Shown: positions 24,913 to 33,545, counted from the stretch's first letter. The stretch is DNA of 64,000 nucleotides from Streptomyces plumbidurans (GCF_019857225.1 NZ_JAFJSY010000031.1:1-64000), one strand, 5' to 3'. Notes: generated by a model from the sequence alone, not told the origin. Translations and numbers: made by a program.

Positions 24913-25954
24913 CGACCTTGCCGAAGGCCGCACCGGACGCGTAGTAGCGGTACGCCGCGTGCACCTCCTCGTAGGGGAACACGCGGTCCACGACGGGGCG
25001 CAGGCCGTGCGCGGTGATCGCGCGGTTCATCCGCTCGTGGTGGGCGCGGCTGCCGACGAAGATCCGCCGCATCGTCAGCACGCTCGACGCGAGAGCGTCC
25101 GTGGTGATCTCCAGGTTGGGCCTGTGCGGGCTGTTGGCGGCGATCAGGGCGATGCGGCCGTAGAGGGCGGTCGCCCGGACGGACTGTTCGATGGTGTCCG
25201 GGCCGCCGGTCTCCACCACGAGGTCCGCGCCGCGGCCACCGGTCAACTCCCGTACGTTCGCGGCCCACTTCGGGTGCTCCACGTAGTTCAGTACGTGGTC
25301 GGCGCCCAGTTCCCTGAGACGTGCGGCCTTCGCGCCGCTGGACGTCGTGGCCACGACCTGCGCTCCCAGCGTCTTGGCGAACTGCACCGCGAACAAGGCC
25401 AGTGCGCCGGTGCCGAGTGTCAGGACCGTCTCGCCGGGGAGAACCGCTTCGGCGCCGGTCAGGGCGTTCCAGGCGGTGACCCCCGCGCAGGGCAGACAGG
25501 CCGCCTCCTCCCAGGTCAGGCGGTCGGGCATCCGTACGGCCGCGTTCTCGTCGAGGCGGACGTACTCCGCGAGCATGCCGGGGAGGGTCGCGCCGGGCTG
25601 GTCGATCATGGCGGGGGTGATCCGGCCGTCCAGCCAGCGCGGGAAGTAGGTGCTGGTGACGCGGTCGCCGACACCGAAGCGCGTGACCTCCTCCCCCACC
25701 GCGACCACCTCGCCCGCTCCGTCGCTGACCGGGATCACGTCGGGGGCCGCCTTGAGGGGGTAACTGCCGTCCAGGATCAGCAGATCGCGCTTGTTGAGGG
25801 AGACGGCGTGGACGCGTACGAGGATGTCGCGGGGGCCGGGTGCGGGCGGGGCGCCGGGGGTGTCACGGGGGACTATGCCCTCGACCGGGCCGGGGGTTTG
25901 CAGGTGGTGGGTGCGGTACGTGTGGTGGGTGGGGTGGCTGCTTTGGGTGCCCAT
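24896..25954 (-). CDS. MDR-superfamily NAD(P)-dependent alcohol dehydrogenase/quinone reductase
   Basis: 352 aa, ATG 25954. GroES-like N-terminal domain (VRVHAVSLNKRDLLIL; PVSDGAGEVVAVGEE) and Rossmann domain (TLGTGALALFAVQFAKTLGA; ELGADHVLNY). The catalytic-zinc Cys of classical ADHs is replaced (SLNKRD instead of GLCHSD), so it is a zinc-independent quinone-oxidoreductase-type enzyme. Substrate unknown. It is divergent from the XRE/MmyB regulator, which in many Streptomyces controls such a neighbouring dehydrogenase. Confidence 0.85.
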   Translation of the reverse strand: MGTQSSHPTHHTYRTHHLQTPGPVEGIVPRDTPGAPPAPGPRDILVRVHAVSLNKRDLLILDGSYPLKAAPDVIPVSDGAGEVVAVGEEVTRFGVGDRVTSTYFPRWLDGRITPAMIDQPGATLPGMLAEYVRLDENAAVRMPDRLTWEEAACLPCAGVTAWNALTGAEAVLPGETVLTLGTGALALFAVQFAKTLGAQVVATTSSGAKAARLRELGADHVLNYVEHPKWAANVRELTGGRGADLVVETGGPDTIEQSVRATALYGRIALIAANSPHRPNLEITTDALASSVLTMRRIFVGSRAHHERMNRAITAHGLRPVVDRVFPYEEVHAAYRYYASGAAFGKVVIRVS

Positions 25955-26021
25955 GCGGTCATGCTGGTCGGAGGGGGCGGCGTCCTCAATTCCCGGCAGG
26001 GTATCGGCGCTGGTGAAGGCC

Positions 26022-26045
26022 GTTGTCGTACCCGTGACGTACAAC
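26022..26045. promoter_or_regulatory. Imperfect inverted repeat between dehydrogenase and XRE gene
   Basis: GTTGTCGTAC (26022-26031) and GTACAAC (26039-26045) face each other around a short centre and overlap the probable -10 (TACAAC) of the leaderless XRE gene. This is a plausible autoregulatory operator. Confidence 0.35.
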
Positions 26046-26052
26046 TGGATCC

Positions 26053-26874
26053 ATGACCACGCACGCCGTCGAACCCTCACCCTTCGCCCGCGAGCTGCTG
26101 CGCTGGCGCACCACCCGGCGGGTCAGTCAGCTGGAGCTCGCCTCGCGGGCCGGGACCACGCAGAGATACGTCAGCTTCATCGAGCGGGGGCGTTCCGTGC
26201 CGGGGCGGGCCGTGGTGATCCGGCTGGCCGAGTCGCTGGGGCTGACGCTCCGCGAGCGCAACGCGCTGCTGCTGGCGGCCGGTTACGCGCCCGCGTTCTC
26301 CGAGTCGTCGTTGGACGCGGCCGAGCTGAAGCCCGTGCGCGAGGCGTTGGACGGGATTCTGGACGGTCATCTGCCGTATCCGGCCGTGGTCGCCGGGCCG
26401 CGGGGTGAACTGGTCGCGGCCAACGCGGCGTTTGACGTGCTGACGCAGGGGGCGGCGGCGCACCTGCTGAAGCCACCGGTCAACGTCCTGCGGCTGGCCC
26501 TGCATCCGGACGGCATGGCCTCACGCGTGGTGAACCTGGAGGCTTGGGGGCGACACATCATCGAGAACCTGCGGGCGCGGGCGCGCACCAGTCCGGACCC
26601 GCTGCTGAGCGAGCTGGCGGACGAACTCGCCGCGTACGTCCCGCCGCTCACCGATCCCGGCGACGACTACCTGGGATTCGCCGTACCGCTCCGACTGCGT
26701 TGCCCGGAGGGCGAGTTGAGGCTGCTGACCACGCTCACGTCCTTCGCGACCGCCGTCGACGTGACGCTGGCCGAGCTGCATCTGGAGGCGTTCCTGCCGG
26801 CGGACACGCAGACGGCGGACATCCTCCGTCGAGCGGATGTCAGGCGCGCCGCTCAGCGCGCTCAGCGCAGGTGA
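26053..26874 (+). CDS. XRE-type regulator with MmyB-like ligand-binding domain
   Basis: 273 aa. N-terminal helix-turn-helix (about 18-75; VSQLELASRAGTTQRYVSFI) and a C-terminal MmyB-like PAS-related domain (about 95-265). Members usually repress or activate a divergent short-chain or medium-chain dehydrogenase and are thought to bind a fatty acid-like ligand. The ATG is 7 nt after TACAAC without a ribosome site, so the mRNA is probably leaderless. Confidence 0.88.
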   Translation: MTTHAVEPSPFARELLRWRTTRRVSQLELASRAGTTQRYVSFIERGRSVPGRAVVIRLAESLGLTLRERNALLLAAGYAPAFSESSLDAAELKPVREALDGILDGHLPYPAVVAGPRGELVAANAAFDVLTQGAAAHLLKPPVNVLRLALHPDGMASRVVNLEAWGRHIIENLRARARTSPDPLLSELADELAAYVPPLTDPGDDYLGFAVPLRLRCPEGELRLLTTLTSFATAVDVTLAELHLEAFLPADTQTADILRRADVRRAAQRAQRR

Positions 26875-28022
26875 GAGGTGTCGTTGAACAGCCGCACGCT
26901 CGCGTTGCCGTCCGCGTAGTACGCCACCACCGACAGCGCGGCCGCCGACAGTTCCATGCGGAACAGGGCCTCGGGCGGGGCGCCCAGGGCCAGTTGCACG
27001 AACGTCTTGATCGGGGTGACGTGCGAGACGAGCAGGACGGTGCGGCCCGCGTAGGCCGCCACCAGCTTCTCCCGGGTGGCCTCGATACGGGCCCCGGTCG
27101 CGGCGAAGCTCTCCCCGCCGCCGGTCGGCTCCGCCGTCGGGTCGGCCAGCCAGCGGTTCATGTCGTCCGGGTAGCGCTCGCGCACCTCGCCGAAGGTGTG
27201 GCCCTCCCAGGCCCCGAAGTCCGTCTCGCGCAGCCCTTCCTCGATGCTCACCTCAAGACCGAGGTGCCGGGCCACGATCTCGGCGGTCTCACGGGTGCGC
27301 GCGAGCGGCGACGCGACGACCGCCTGGATCGTCCCACGCCGGGCCAGCGCGGCGCCCGCCCGCTCGGCCTGCTCCCGCCCGACCTCGGACAGGGACGGGT
27401 TCGTCCCCCCGCTCCCGGAGAACCGCTTCTGCGGAGTCAACGGCGTCTCACCGTGCCGCAGCAGCACAAAGGTCGCGGGCGCACCCAGGTCGGCGGGCGC
27501 CCAGCCAGGACTGCTCACCTTGCTGACCACCGTTGCGGCACGCACATCCGCCTCGACCTTCGCCGCGGCAGCCTCCAGCTCCGCCGTCGAATCCGCCGCC
27601 GACCACTGCTCTCCCCGCGCGCCCGCGTCCATCGCCTCGTTCGCCAGTCGGTCCGCGTGCTTGTTCTTCTCGCGGGGGATCCACTCGTACGTCACCCGCT
27701 CCGGCGGGAAGACCTGGGACGCCTGCATGGCCAGTGGCTTCATGTCCGGGTGCTTGATCTTCCAGCGGCCGGACATCTGCTCGACGACGAGCTTGGAGTC
27801 CATGCGGACGTGGACGATCGCCGAGGGGTCGAGTTGGTGTGCCGCGCGCAGGCCGGCCAGCAGGCCCCGGTACTCGGCGACGTTGTTCGTGGCGACGCCG
27901 ATGTACTCGGCGGCCTCGACCAGCGTCTCGCCCGTCGTCGCGTCCAGCACGACGGAGCCGTAGCCCGCGGGCCCCGGGTTCCCCCGCGACCCGCCGTCCG
28001 CCTCGACGATGAACTCCCGCAC
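26862..28022 (-). CDS. Bifunctional RNase H / acid phosphatase
   Basis: 386 aa, GTG 28022 with AAGGGG upstream. RNase HI domain (1-135): first Asp in VEADGGSRGNPG, Glu in NNVAEYRG, Asp in RMDSKLV, last Asp in HADRLA. A linker of about 45 residues leads to a histidine phosphatase domain (about 178-386) with FVLLRHGET and a second catalytic His in VSHVTPIK. This fusion is typical of actinobacteria (Rv2228c-like); the phosphatase part is an alpha-ribazole phosphatase relative, so it may serve B12 synthesis. It is last in an operon with the zinc-ribbon and Nif3-like genes. Confidence 0.93.
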   Translation of the reverse strand: MREFIVEADGGSRGNPGPAGYGSVVLDATTGETLVEAAEYIGVATNNVAEYRGLLAGLRAAHQLDPSAIVHVRMDSKLVVEQMSGRWKIKHPDMKPLAMQASQVFPPERVTYEWIPREKNKHADRLANEAMDAGARGEQWSAADSTAELEAAAAKVEADVRAATVVSKVSSPGWAPADLGAPATFVLLRHGETPLTPQKRFSGSGGTNPSLSEVGREQAERAGAALARRGTIQAVVASPLARTRETAEIVARHLGLEVSIEEGLRETDFGAWEGHTFGEVRERYPDDMNRWLADPTAEPTGGGESFAATGARIEATREKLVAAYAGRTVLLVSHVTPIKTFVQLALGAPPEALFRMELSAAALSVVAYYADGNASVRLFNDTSHLR

Positions 28023-28065
28023 GGCACCAGCCCCTTACTGACCTCGGAAAGGCGTCTGAAGGCGT

Positions 28066-28809
28066 CTACAGACCGGACTCGGCCGTACGCACCAGGATGC
28101 GGCGGCAGTTCTCGCAGCGCACCACCGTGTCGGGGGCGGCGGCGCGGATCTCGTTGATGTCGGTGATGGCCAGCTCCTGGCGGCAGCCCTGGCAGGTGCG
28201 CTGGTAGAGCTTGGCCGCACCGATGCCGCCCTGCTGCTCGCGCAGCTTGTCGTAGAGCTTGAGCAGGTCGGCCGGGATGGTGCCGGCGATGACCTCGCGC
28301 TCCTTCGTCACCGTGGCCACCTCCCCGTCGATCTGCTCGACGGCGGCGTCGCGGCGCGCGGTGGCGTCGTCGACCTTGGACTGGACGGAGGAGACCCGTT
28401 CGGTGAGCTCGGCGACCCGCTCCTGCACGGACTCGACGCGCTCCATGACCTCCAGGACGACGTCCTCCAGGTCGCTCTGCCGCCTGGCGAGGGAGGCGAT
28501 CTCGCGCTGCAGGTTCTCCAGGTCCTTCGGGGAGGTCACCGCGCCGGAGTCCAGGCGCTGCTGGTCGCGGACGGCGCGCTGGCGCACCTGGTCCACGTCC
28601 TGCTCGGCCTTGGTCTGCTCCCGGGCGGTGTCGCTCTGCTCGGTCTGCGCGGCCACCAGCAGGTCGCGCAGCTGGGTGTGGTCCTTGTTCAGGGACTCGA
28701 TCTCGGCGTGCTCGGGCAGCGACTTCCGCCGGTGGGCGAGCTGCTGGAGGCGGACGTCGAGTGCCTGGACGTCGAGAAGGCGGATCTGGTCGGCGGGCGC
28801 GGCGTTCAG
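28066..28809 (-). CDS. Zinc-ribbon coiled-coil protein with a CTG start
   Basis: 247 aa if read from the CTG at 28809, which overlaps the Nif3-like stop as CTGA. No ATG, GTG or TTG occurs in frame upstream of GTG 28656, and that start would delete the conserved opening (PADQIRLLDVQALDVRLQQL) that matches the family. The protein is a long coiled coil (about 10-180) ending in a C4 zinc ribbon: CQGCRQEL and later CENCRRIL. The function is unknown; the linkage with RNase H and Nif3 genes is conserved in actinobacteria. Confidence 0.85.
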   Translation of the reverse strand: MNAAPADQIRLLDVQALDVRLQQLAHRRKSLPEHAEIESLNKDHTQLRDLLVAAQTEQSDTAREQTKAEQDVDQVRQRAVRDQQRLDSGAVTSPKDLENLQREIASLARRQSDLEDVVLEVMERVESVQERVAELTERVSSVQSKVDDATARRDAAVEQIDGEVATVTKEREVIAGTIPADLLKLYDKLREQQGGIGAAKLYQRTCQGCRQELAITDINEIRAAAPDTVVRCENCRRILVRTAESGL

Positions 28810-29666
28810 TTGGGGGCTCCTGCAGGGGTGTCAGGGGAGGCCGCATGGGCCGTCCAGGGGTCGGTGACCGTCTTGGAGACATGGACGCGAAGGTCCCATC
28901 CATGGCGGTCGGAGATCTCGTCGAGCTGGGTTGCGGCCAGCTCGCACCAGGGCCACTCGGTGGCCCAGTGCGCCGCGTCGAGCAGCGCGAGGGGACTGTG
29001 TGCCACGGCCGCCGTGAACTCCGCGGCCGGGTGATGGCGGAGGTCGGCCGTCAGGAAGGCGTCGACACCTGCCGCCCGTACGTCGTCGAAGAGGCTGTCG
29101 CCCGAGCCGCCGCTGACGGCGACCGTGCTGATCGTGGCCTCCGGGTCGCCGGCCACGCGGATGCCCTGCGCGGTGGCGGGCAGCCGGGAGGCGGCGCGGG
29201 CGGCGAAGGCGCGGACGGTCAGCGGGTGGTCCAGTGCGCAGATCCGGCCGAGGCCGCGGCGGCCGTGCGGGTCGCTCGGGTCCGGCACGAGCGGCCGCAG
29301 GACGCGCAGGTCCAGCGCTCCGGCCAGCGCGTCGCTGACGCCGGGGTCGGCCTTGTCCGCGTTGGTGTGGGCGACGTGCAGCGCGATGTCGTTCTTGATC
29401 AGCGTGTGCACGACGCGGCCCTTGAAGTGGCTCGCCGCGACCGTCGTCGTACCGCGCAGGTAGAGCGGGTGGTGCGTGACGAGCAGGTCGGCGCCGAGCT
29501 TGATCGCCTCGTCGACGATTCTCTGGACCGGGTCGACGGCGAACAGGACCCGGGAGACCTCCTGGTCGGGGTCGCCCACGACGGTGCCGACCGCGTCCCA
29601 GGACTCGGCCCGCTCGGCGGGCCACAGGTTGTCCAGCGCGGCGATGACTTCAGACAGACGGGGCAC
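28806..29666 (-). CDS. Nif3-like dinuclear metal-centre hexameric protein
   Basis: 286 aa. Opening VPRLSEVIAALDNLWPAERA and the metal-binding motifs VTHHPLYLRG and (C-terminal) DAAHWATEW fit the Nif3/YbgI (DUF34) family, which is related to GTP cyclohydrolase I-type metal-dependent enzymes; the cellular role is unsettled. GTG 29666 is exactly 7 nt from a TAGCCT box that has TTCAGC 17 nt further upstream, so the operon mRNA is probably leaderless. Confidence 0.9.
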   Translation of the reverse strand: MPRLSEVIAALDNLWPAERAESWDAVGTVVGDPDQEVSRVLFAVDPVQRIVDEAIKLGADLLVTHHPLYLRGTTTVAASHFKGRVVHTLIKNDIALHVAHTNADKADPGVSDALAGALDLRVLRPLVPDPSDPHGRRGLGRICALDHPLTVRAFAARAASRLPATAQGIRVAGDPEATISTVAVSGGSGDSLFDDVRAAGVDAFLTADLRHHPAAEFTAAVAHSPLALLDAAHWATEWPWCELAATQLDEISDRHGWDLRVHVSKTVTDPWTAHAASPDTPAGAPN

Positions 29667-29710
29667 GGACAAAAGGCTACCTGCCTGATCTGCGCTGCTG
29701 AACCGAAGGC

Positions 29711-29764
29711 CGTTTCCGTCCGTGCCAGGGTCCCGTTTCCGTAGGCGCCCGGATTCGTTTCCGT
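29711..29764. repeat. Three phased CGTTTCCGT repeats
   Basis: CGTTTCCGT occurs at 29711-29719, 29734-29742 and 29756-29764 (23 and 22 bp apart, about two helical turns); a degenerate fourth (CGTTTCCTC) is near 29843. They lie between the Nif3 operon and the divergent unknown gene and look like an operator array. Confidence 0.55.
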
Positions 29765-29944
29765 CGGCGCCGAGTGTGCGGAGCGCCCGGGCACGCTCAC
29801 GGCCCCCACGGGGCGCCTCCAGCACACCCGTCCCCGTTTCCTCAGGCGAATCGTGCCCCGGCCACCCTTATGTGTGAAGCAGAAGCCCGGCGTCCCACGT
29901 GTGTGCGTGCGAAAACTAGTTTCGTCGCCGGAGGTGACCAGACC

Positions 29945-31162
29945 ATGACGGCGTGTGCGATCGAGCCCGAGGCTGCCCCCGAGGGCGGTGCACCGGAATC
30001 GGGCTGCACCATCACCGCGGACGGTGCCTACGGCGCCCGTCTCACGCGGGACGGCGACTCCTGGTACCCGGAGCGCTGGACGCTGGACGGCCCGGAACCG
30101 TACGCGGTGTCGCTGCCGGTGAACCAGCCCGAGGAGCCCGGCACGCAGGTGCAGCCGATGGGCGACGGGCGGGTCCTGGTGTGCCGGCCGGTGGCCGGGC
30201 GGCACGTCTTCTGTCTGCTCTACCCGACCGGCCCCGGCACCGGCGAAGTCATGATCGGCGCGGTCGAGTGCCCTGACGACGACACCCGGCTACGGCTGCT
30301 GCCGCCCGCACCGGGCGGTGAGAACGCGTACGCCCTCGCCGTGGGCCGGCACTCCAGCGCGGTGTGGCAGGTGGTGGGCGGTGCCTTCGGGCCCGAGCGC
30401 GTGGCGGAGATCCCCGGGCGCTGCTCGGGCGGGGTGTGGCTGGACCGCGCGGGGCGGATGCTGGCGCTGGACCGTGAGATCGGCGACCGTACGAAGGCGG
30501 TCGTGGTGGATCTGGAGCGGGCCGGGGAGATCTCCCCATTGCTGCAGATCGCCGATGACAGCGACGACCGGCTGCTGCTCGCCGACCCCGACAGCGGGCT
30601 GCTGCTGATCCGCTCGGACGCGCCCTCGCCGGGCGAGGAGCGGCTGGGCTGGGGTGTGCTGGGCAGCACGCTGCCGGTGCGGTTCCCGGAATGCCTGCGG
30701 CTCGCGGACTGCGCGGTGACGCCGTTCGCCATTCAGCCGGGGCAGGTGCTGACGCCGGAGAACTGCGGGGTGGCGCTGCGCATCGACGGCCCGGTCGGCA
30801 GCTGGGTGGGGCTGTGGCGGCCGGACCGCCGGCAGGTGCACCAACTCGCGGCGCCCGCCGGGTGGTTGGCGGGCACCGGATGGTGGACACAGGACGGGGT
30901 GCTTCAACTGCCCTACGCCACGGCCGAGGTGCCGTGCGGCGTGGCGCGGATGGCGGCACCTTCGGGGGAAGCAGGGGGATCGGGGGGCGCGGGGGATGCG
31001 GGACCGGAGGATCCGGTGGGGGGCGGCGCGGCAGGTCAGGGGGCGTCGGGGACGTCGTCCCCCGCGCCGGGCGAGCCCTCGCAGCCGGATCCTCCGGAGC
31101 CTGTCGCGGCACGTCCCGTGCCCCTGCAGCAAGCACCGTTGGGACGTCTTGTAACGAACTAG
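29945..31162 (+). CDS. Hypothetical 405-aa protein, beta-propeller-like
   Basis: Not assigned to a named family. ATG 29945 with GGAGG 9 nt upstream. Repeated short beta-type segments (RVLVCRPVAGRHVFCLLYPT, VWQVVGGAFG, GGVWLDRAGRMLALDREIG, GLLLIRSD, SWVGLWRPDRRQVHQLA) are spaced about 45 residues apart, as in a beta-propeller. The last 75 residues are a Gly/Pro/Ser-rich tail ending in RLVTN. No signal peptide or membrane span is seen, so a cytoplasmic protein is expected. Confidence 0.75.
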   Translation: MTACAIEPEAAPEGGAPESGCTITADGAYGARLTRDGDSWYPERWTLDGPEPYAVSLPVNQPEEPGTQVQPMGDGRVLVCRPVAGRHVFCLLYPTGPGTGEVMIGAVECPDDDTRLRLLPPAPGGENAYALAVGRHSSAVWQVVGGAFGPERVAEIPGRCSGGVWLDRAGRMLALDREIGDRTKAVVVDLERAGEISPLLQIADDSDDRLLLADPDSGLLLIRSDAPSPGEERLGWGVLGSTLPVRFPECLRLADCAVTPFAIQPGQVLTPENCGVALRIDGPVGSWVGLWRPDRRQVHQLAAPAGWLAGTGWWTQDGVLQLPYATAEVPCGVARMAAPSGEAGGSGGAGDAGPEDPVGGGAAGQGASGTSSPAPGEPSQPDPPEPVAARPVPLQQAPLGRLVTN

Positions 31163-31259
31163 TGCCGATGGGCGTGCCCGTGTGGATTCGAACAACGGGG
31201 TGATGGATATGCTCGCCGGGCTGTAAGAAAGATCAGTTTTGACGGGGTGAATACGTCCG

Positions 31260-31418
31260 ATGAGCGACACCAGCACGACGGAGCAGCTGTCCGCCGACTC
31301 CCTGGAGGACACCGGTCACGGCCGGCACCGGGGGCCGGTCTCGGCCCAGGAGGGCGAGTCCTCTCCGCACGGCCGGCACCGCAAGCCGGCCGGGGAGACC
31401 GCCGAGGCGGCTGTCTGA
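31260..31418 (+). CDS. 52-aa small protein with two HGRHR motifs
   Basis: ATG 31260 to TGA 31416-31418. The sequence is acidic at the N-terminus (SDTSTTEQLSADSLEDTG) and contains two HGRHR-x-P motifs (HGRHRGP and HGRHRKP) separated by a Ser/Glu-rich stretch. Coding is supported by strong third-position G/C bias and by a terminator hairpin just downstream. No clear ribosome site precedes it. Function unknown; the His/Arg motifs could bind metal or nucleic acid (inference). Confidence 0.65.
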   Translation: MSDTSTTEQLSADSLEDTGHGRHRGPVSAQEGESSPHGRHRKPAGETAEAAV

Positions 31419-31438
31419 CGGTAGTAGGCAGTAAGGGA

Positions 31439-31465
31439 GAGGGGGTGCCCGACGGGCACCCCCTC
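31439..31465. terminator. Bidirectional terminator
   Basis: Perfect 12-bp stem GAGGGGGTGCCC/GGGCACCCCCTC with a GAC loop, between the convergent small gene (ends 31418) and the SDR gene (ends 31485). Confidence 0.85.
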
Positions 31466-31484
31466 TTCAGCATTTCAGCCCCGC

Positions 31485-32426
31485 TCAGCCCCGCCGTTTG
31501 AGCCCCAGCACCTCCGCCGCCGCGAACGTCTCCCCGTGCGGTCGCTCCGCGTAGTGCGGGGTGAGCAGCCCGTCGAGTTCGTCGTAGGTGAAGGTCTCCT
31601 GTTTGCTGTCGAACTGCGCCTGTACGCGCGGCCGTTCGACGATCGCCACCATGCCGCCGTGCACGACGAGCAGCTGGCCGCTGACGCGGGCCGCGGCGGG
31701 CGAGGCCAGATAGCCGACGAGCGGGGCGACATGCTCGGGGGCCAGCGGATCGAGGGCGTCGGCGGGCTGCTCGAATCCGGCGAAGACGTCCTCGGTCATG
31801 CGGGTGCGGGCGCGCGGGCAGATGGCGTTGGCCGTGACGCCGTACTTGGCCAGGGCGAGGGCGGTGGAGGTGGTCAGGCCGACGATTCCGCCTTTGGCGG
31901 CCGCGTAGTTGGGCTGGCCCGCCGAGCCCGCGAGGAACGCCTCGGAGGAGGTGTTCACGATCCGCCCGTACACCGGGCCGCCCGCCGCCTTGGACCGCTC
32001 GCGCCAGTGCGCGGCCGCGAAGTGGGTCGTGTTGAAGTGGCCCTTGAGGTGGACGCGGATCACCGAGTCCCACTCGTCCTCGGTCATGGAGAAGACCATG
32101 CGGTCGCGCAGGATGCCCGCGTTGTTGACCAGGATGTCGAGCGTGCCGAACTCGGCGACGGCCAACTCGACGAGTTCACCCGCCTGTTGGAAGTCGGCGA
32201 CGTCACCGGTGTGCGCCAGCGCCCTGCCGCCCGCGGCCCGGATCTCCTCGGCGACCTGTTCGGCGGGACCGGCGGATGCCTCGCCCGAGCCGTCGCGGCC
32301 GGGTTGTCCGAAGTCGTTGACGACGACGGCCGCGCCGAGCCGGGCGAGTTCGAGCGCCTCGGCCCGGCCAAGGCCCCGGCCGGCGCCGGTGACGATCGCG
32401 GACAGTCCCTCGAGTGGCGGTGACAT
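31485..32426 (-). CDS. Short-chain dehydrogenase, Hsd4A-like
   Basis: 313 aa, ATG 32426 with AAAGGA 5 nt upstream. Cofactor motif TGAGRGLG (14-21), NNAGILRDRM, Ser in NTSSEA and catalytic YAAAK. The RDRMVFSMTEDEWDSVI and CPRARTRMT stretches match the multifunctional-enzyme-2/17-beta-HSD4-type 3-hydroxyacyl-CoA dehydrogenases, and mycobacterial Hsd4A (Rv3502c) is the closest relative I recognise. Expected reaction: NAD-dependent oxidation of 3-hydroxyacyl-CoA. It is third in a minus-strand operon after the MaoC hydratase and zinc ADH, so hydration and oxidation steps are encoded together. Confidence 0.88.
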   Translation of the reverse strand: MSPPLEGLSAIVTGAGRGLGRAEALELARLGAAVVVNDFGQPGRDGSGEASAGPAEQVAEEIRAAGGRALAHTGDVADFQQAGELVELAVAEFGTLDILVNNAGILRDRMVFSMTEDEWDSVIRVHLKGHFNTTHFAAAHWRERSKAAGGPVYGRIVNTSSEAFLAGSAGQPNYAAAKGGIVGLTTSTALALAKYGVTANAICPRARTRMTEDVFAGFEQPADALDPLAPEHVAPLVGYLASPAAARVSGQLLVVHGGMVAIVERPRVQAQFDSKQETFTYDELDGLLTPHYAERPHGETFAAAEVLGLKRRG

Positions 32427-32468
32427 CAAGGTCCTTTCCAGAAAGGGGCGTTCGGCCGACGGCGGGGG

Positions 32469-33545
32469 TCAGATCTCGATGCACGTACGCAGCGCCGTCC
32501 CCGTACGCATCTGGTCCAGGGCCTCGTTGATGTCGGCGAGCGGCACCCGGTGCGTGATGAGCCCCGCGAGGTCGATGCGGCCGGCCCGCCACAGGGCGAT
32601 GGTGCGTTCGTAGGAGCGCAGGACGTCGCCGCCGCCGTACATCGAGGGCAGGATCCGCTTCTCGTCGAAGAACAGCTCGAACATGTTGAGTTGCAGGAAG
32701 TCGTCCATGGCGCCCGCGCCGACGATGACGAGGGTGCCACCGCGCCGGGTGTTCTCGTACGCCGTGCGGGCGGTGGCGGACTTGCCGACGACCTCGAAGA
32801 CGTAGTCGAAGCCCTCGCCCGCGGTGACCTCCTGCTTGACCCCGGCCAGCTCGTCCGGTGAAACGGTCCTGGTGGCACCGAACTTGAGCGCCGACTCGCG
32901 GCGCGAGGCGACCGGGTCGACGGCGACGATCTCGGCGGCGCCCTTGAGCCGTGCGCCCTGGATCGCGGAGATGCCGACGCCGCCGCAGCCGATGACGGCG
33001 ACCGACGAACCGGCCTGTACGTCGGCGGTGTTGAGGGCCGCGCCGAGCCCGGTCGTCACGCCGCAGCCGATGAGCGCGGCGATGTCGAAGGGCACGTCGT
33101 CGGGGATCGGCACCGCGCAGCCCGCGTCGACGACGACCTCCTCGGTGAAGGTGCCGGTGCCCGCGAAGCCGAAGACGTCACCGGCGGGGCGCTTGAAGTT
33201 GGGGTTGCCCGCGTTCATGAACCCGGCCAGGCACAGCTGGGTCTGGCCGCGCTTGCAGGCGGCACAGGCGCCGCAGGCGGGCAGCCAGCACACCACCACA
33301 CGGTCGCCGGCCTTCAGGTTCCGTACGCCTTCGCCGACTTCGACGACCTCGCCCGCGCCCTCGTGCCCGGGGACGAACGGGCCCGGCTGCGGCAGCACCC
33401 CGCTCATCGCCGACAGGTCCGAGTGGCACAGCCCCGTGGCCCGTACCCGGATCCTCACCTTGCCGGGTCCGAACCCCACCGCCTCGACGTCGTCGAGGAC
33501 CTCCAGCTTGTCCTGGCCGATCTCGTGCAGTACGGCTGCGCGCAT
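32469..33545 (-). CDS. Zinc-dependent alcohol dehydrogenase
   Basis: 358 aa, ATG 33545 with GAGGGGAG upstream. Catalytic zinc ligands in GLCHSD and GHEGAG and the distal Cys; structural zinc Cys cluster in CGACAACKRGQTQLC; Rossmann motif GCGGVG. This is the class III-like/mycothiol-type MDR family that oxidises alcohols to aldehydes. Operon context with MaoC and Hsd4A-like genes suggests a sterol or lipid alcohol; an aldehyde dehydrogenase under a similar operator is encoded at 54840-56297 and could take the product. Confidence 0.9.
   Translation of the reverse strand: MRAAVLHEIGQDKLEVLDDVEAVGFGPGKVRIRVRATGLCHSDLSAMSGVLPQPGPFVPGHEGAGEVVEVGEGVRNLKAGDRVVVCWLPACGACAACKRGQTQLCLAGFMNAGNPNFKRPAGDVFGFAGTGTFTEEVVVDAGCAVPIPDDVPFDIAALIGCGVTTGLGAALNTADVQAGSSVAVIGCGGVGISAIQGARLKGAAEIVAVDPVASRRESALKFGATRTVSPDELAGVKQEVTAGEGFDYVFEVVGKSATARTAYENTRRGGTLVIVGAGAMDDFLQLNMFELFFDEKRILPSMYGGGDVLRSYERTIALWRAGRIDLAGLITHRVPLADINEALDQMRTGTALRTCIEI

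Noticed and set aside
29696..29724. CTGAACCG followed 15 nt later by CGTGCC, resembling the ECF-type promoter
   Set aside because: The -10 matches only four of six bases and the nearest start is over 200 nt away; probably chance.
31163..31230. tRNA-like T-arm (GTTCGAATCC on the minus strand) after the 405-aa gene
   Set aside because: Only a T-loop-like 17-nt stretch is present; no acceptor, D or anticodon arms can be folded around it, and no integrase is nearby to suggest an att site.
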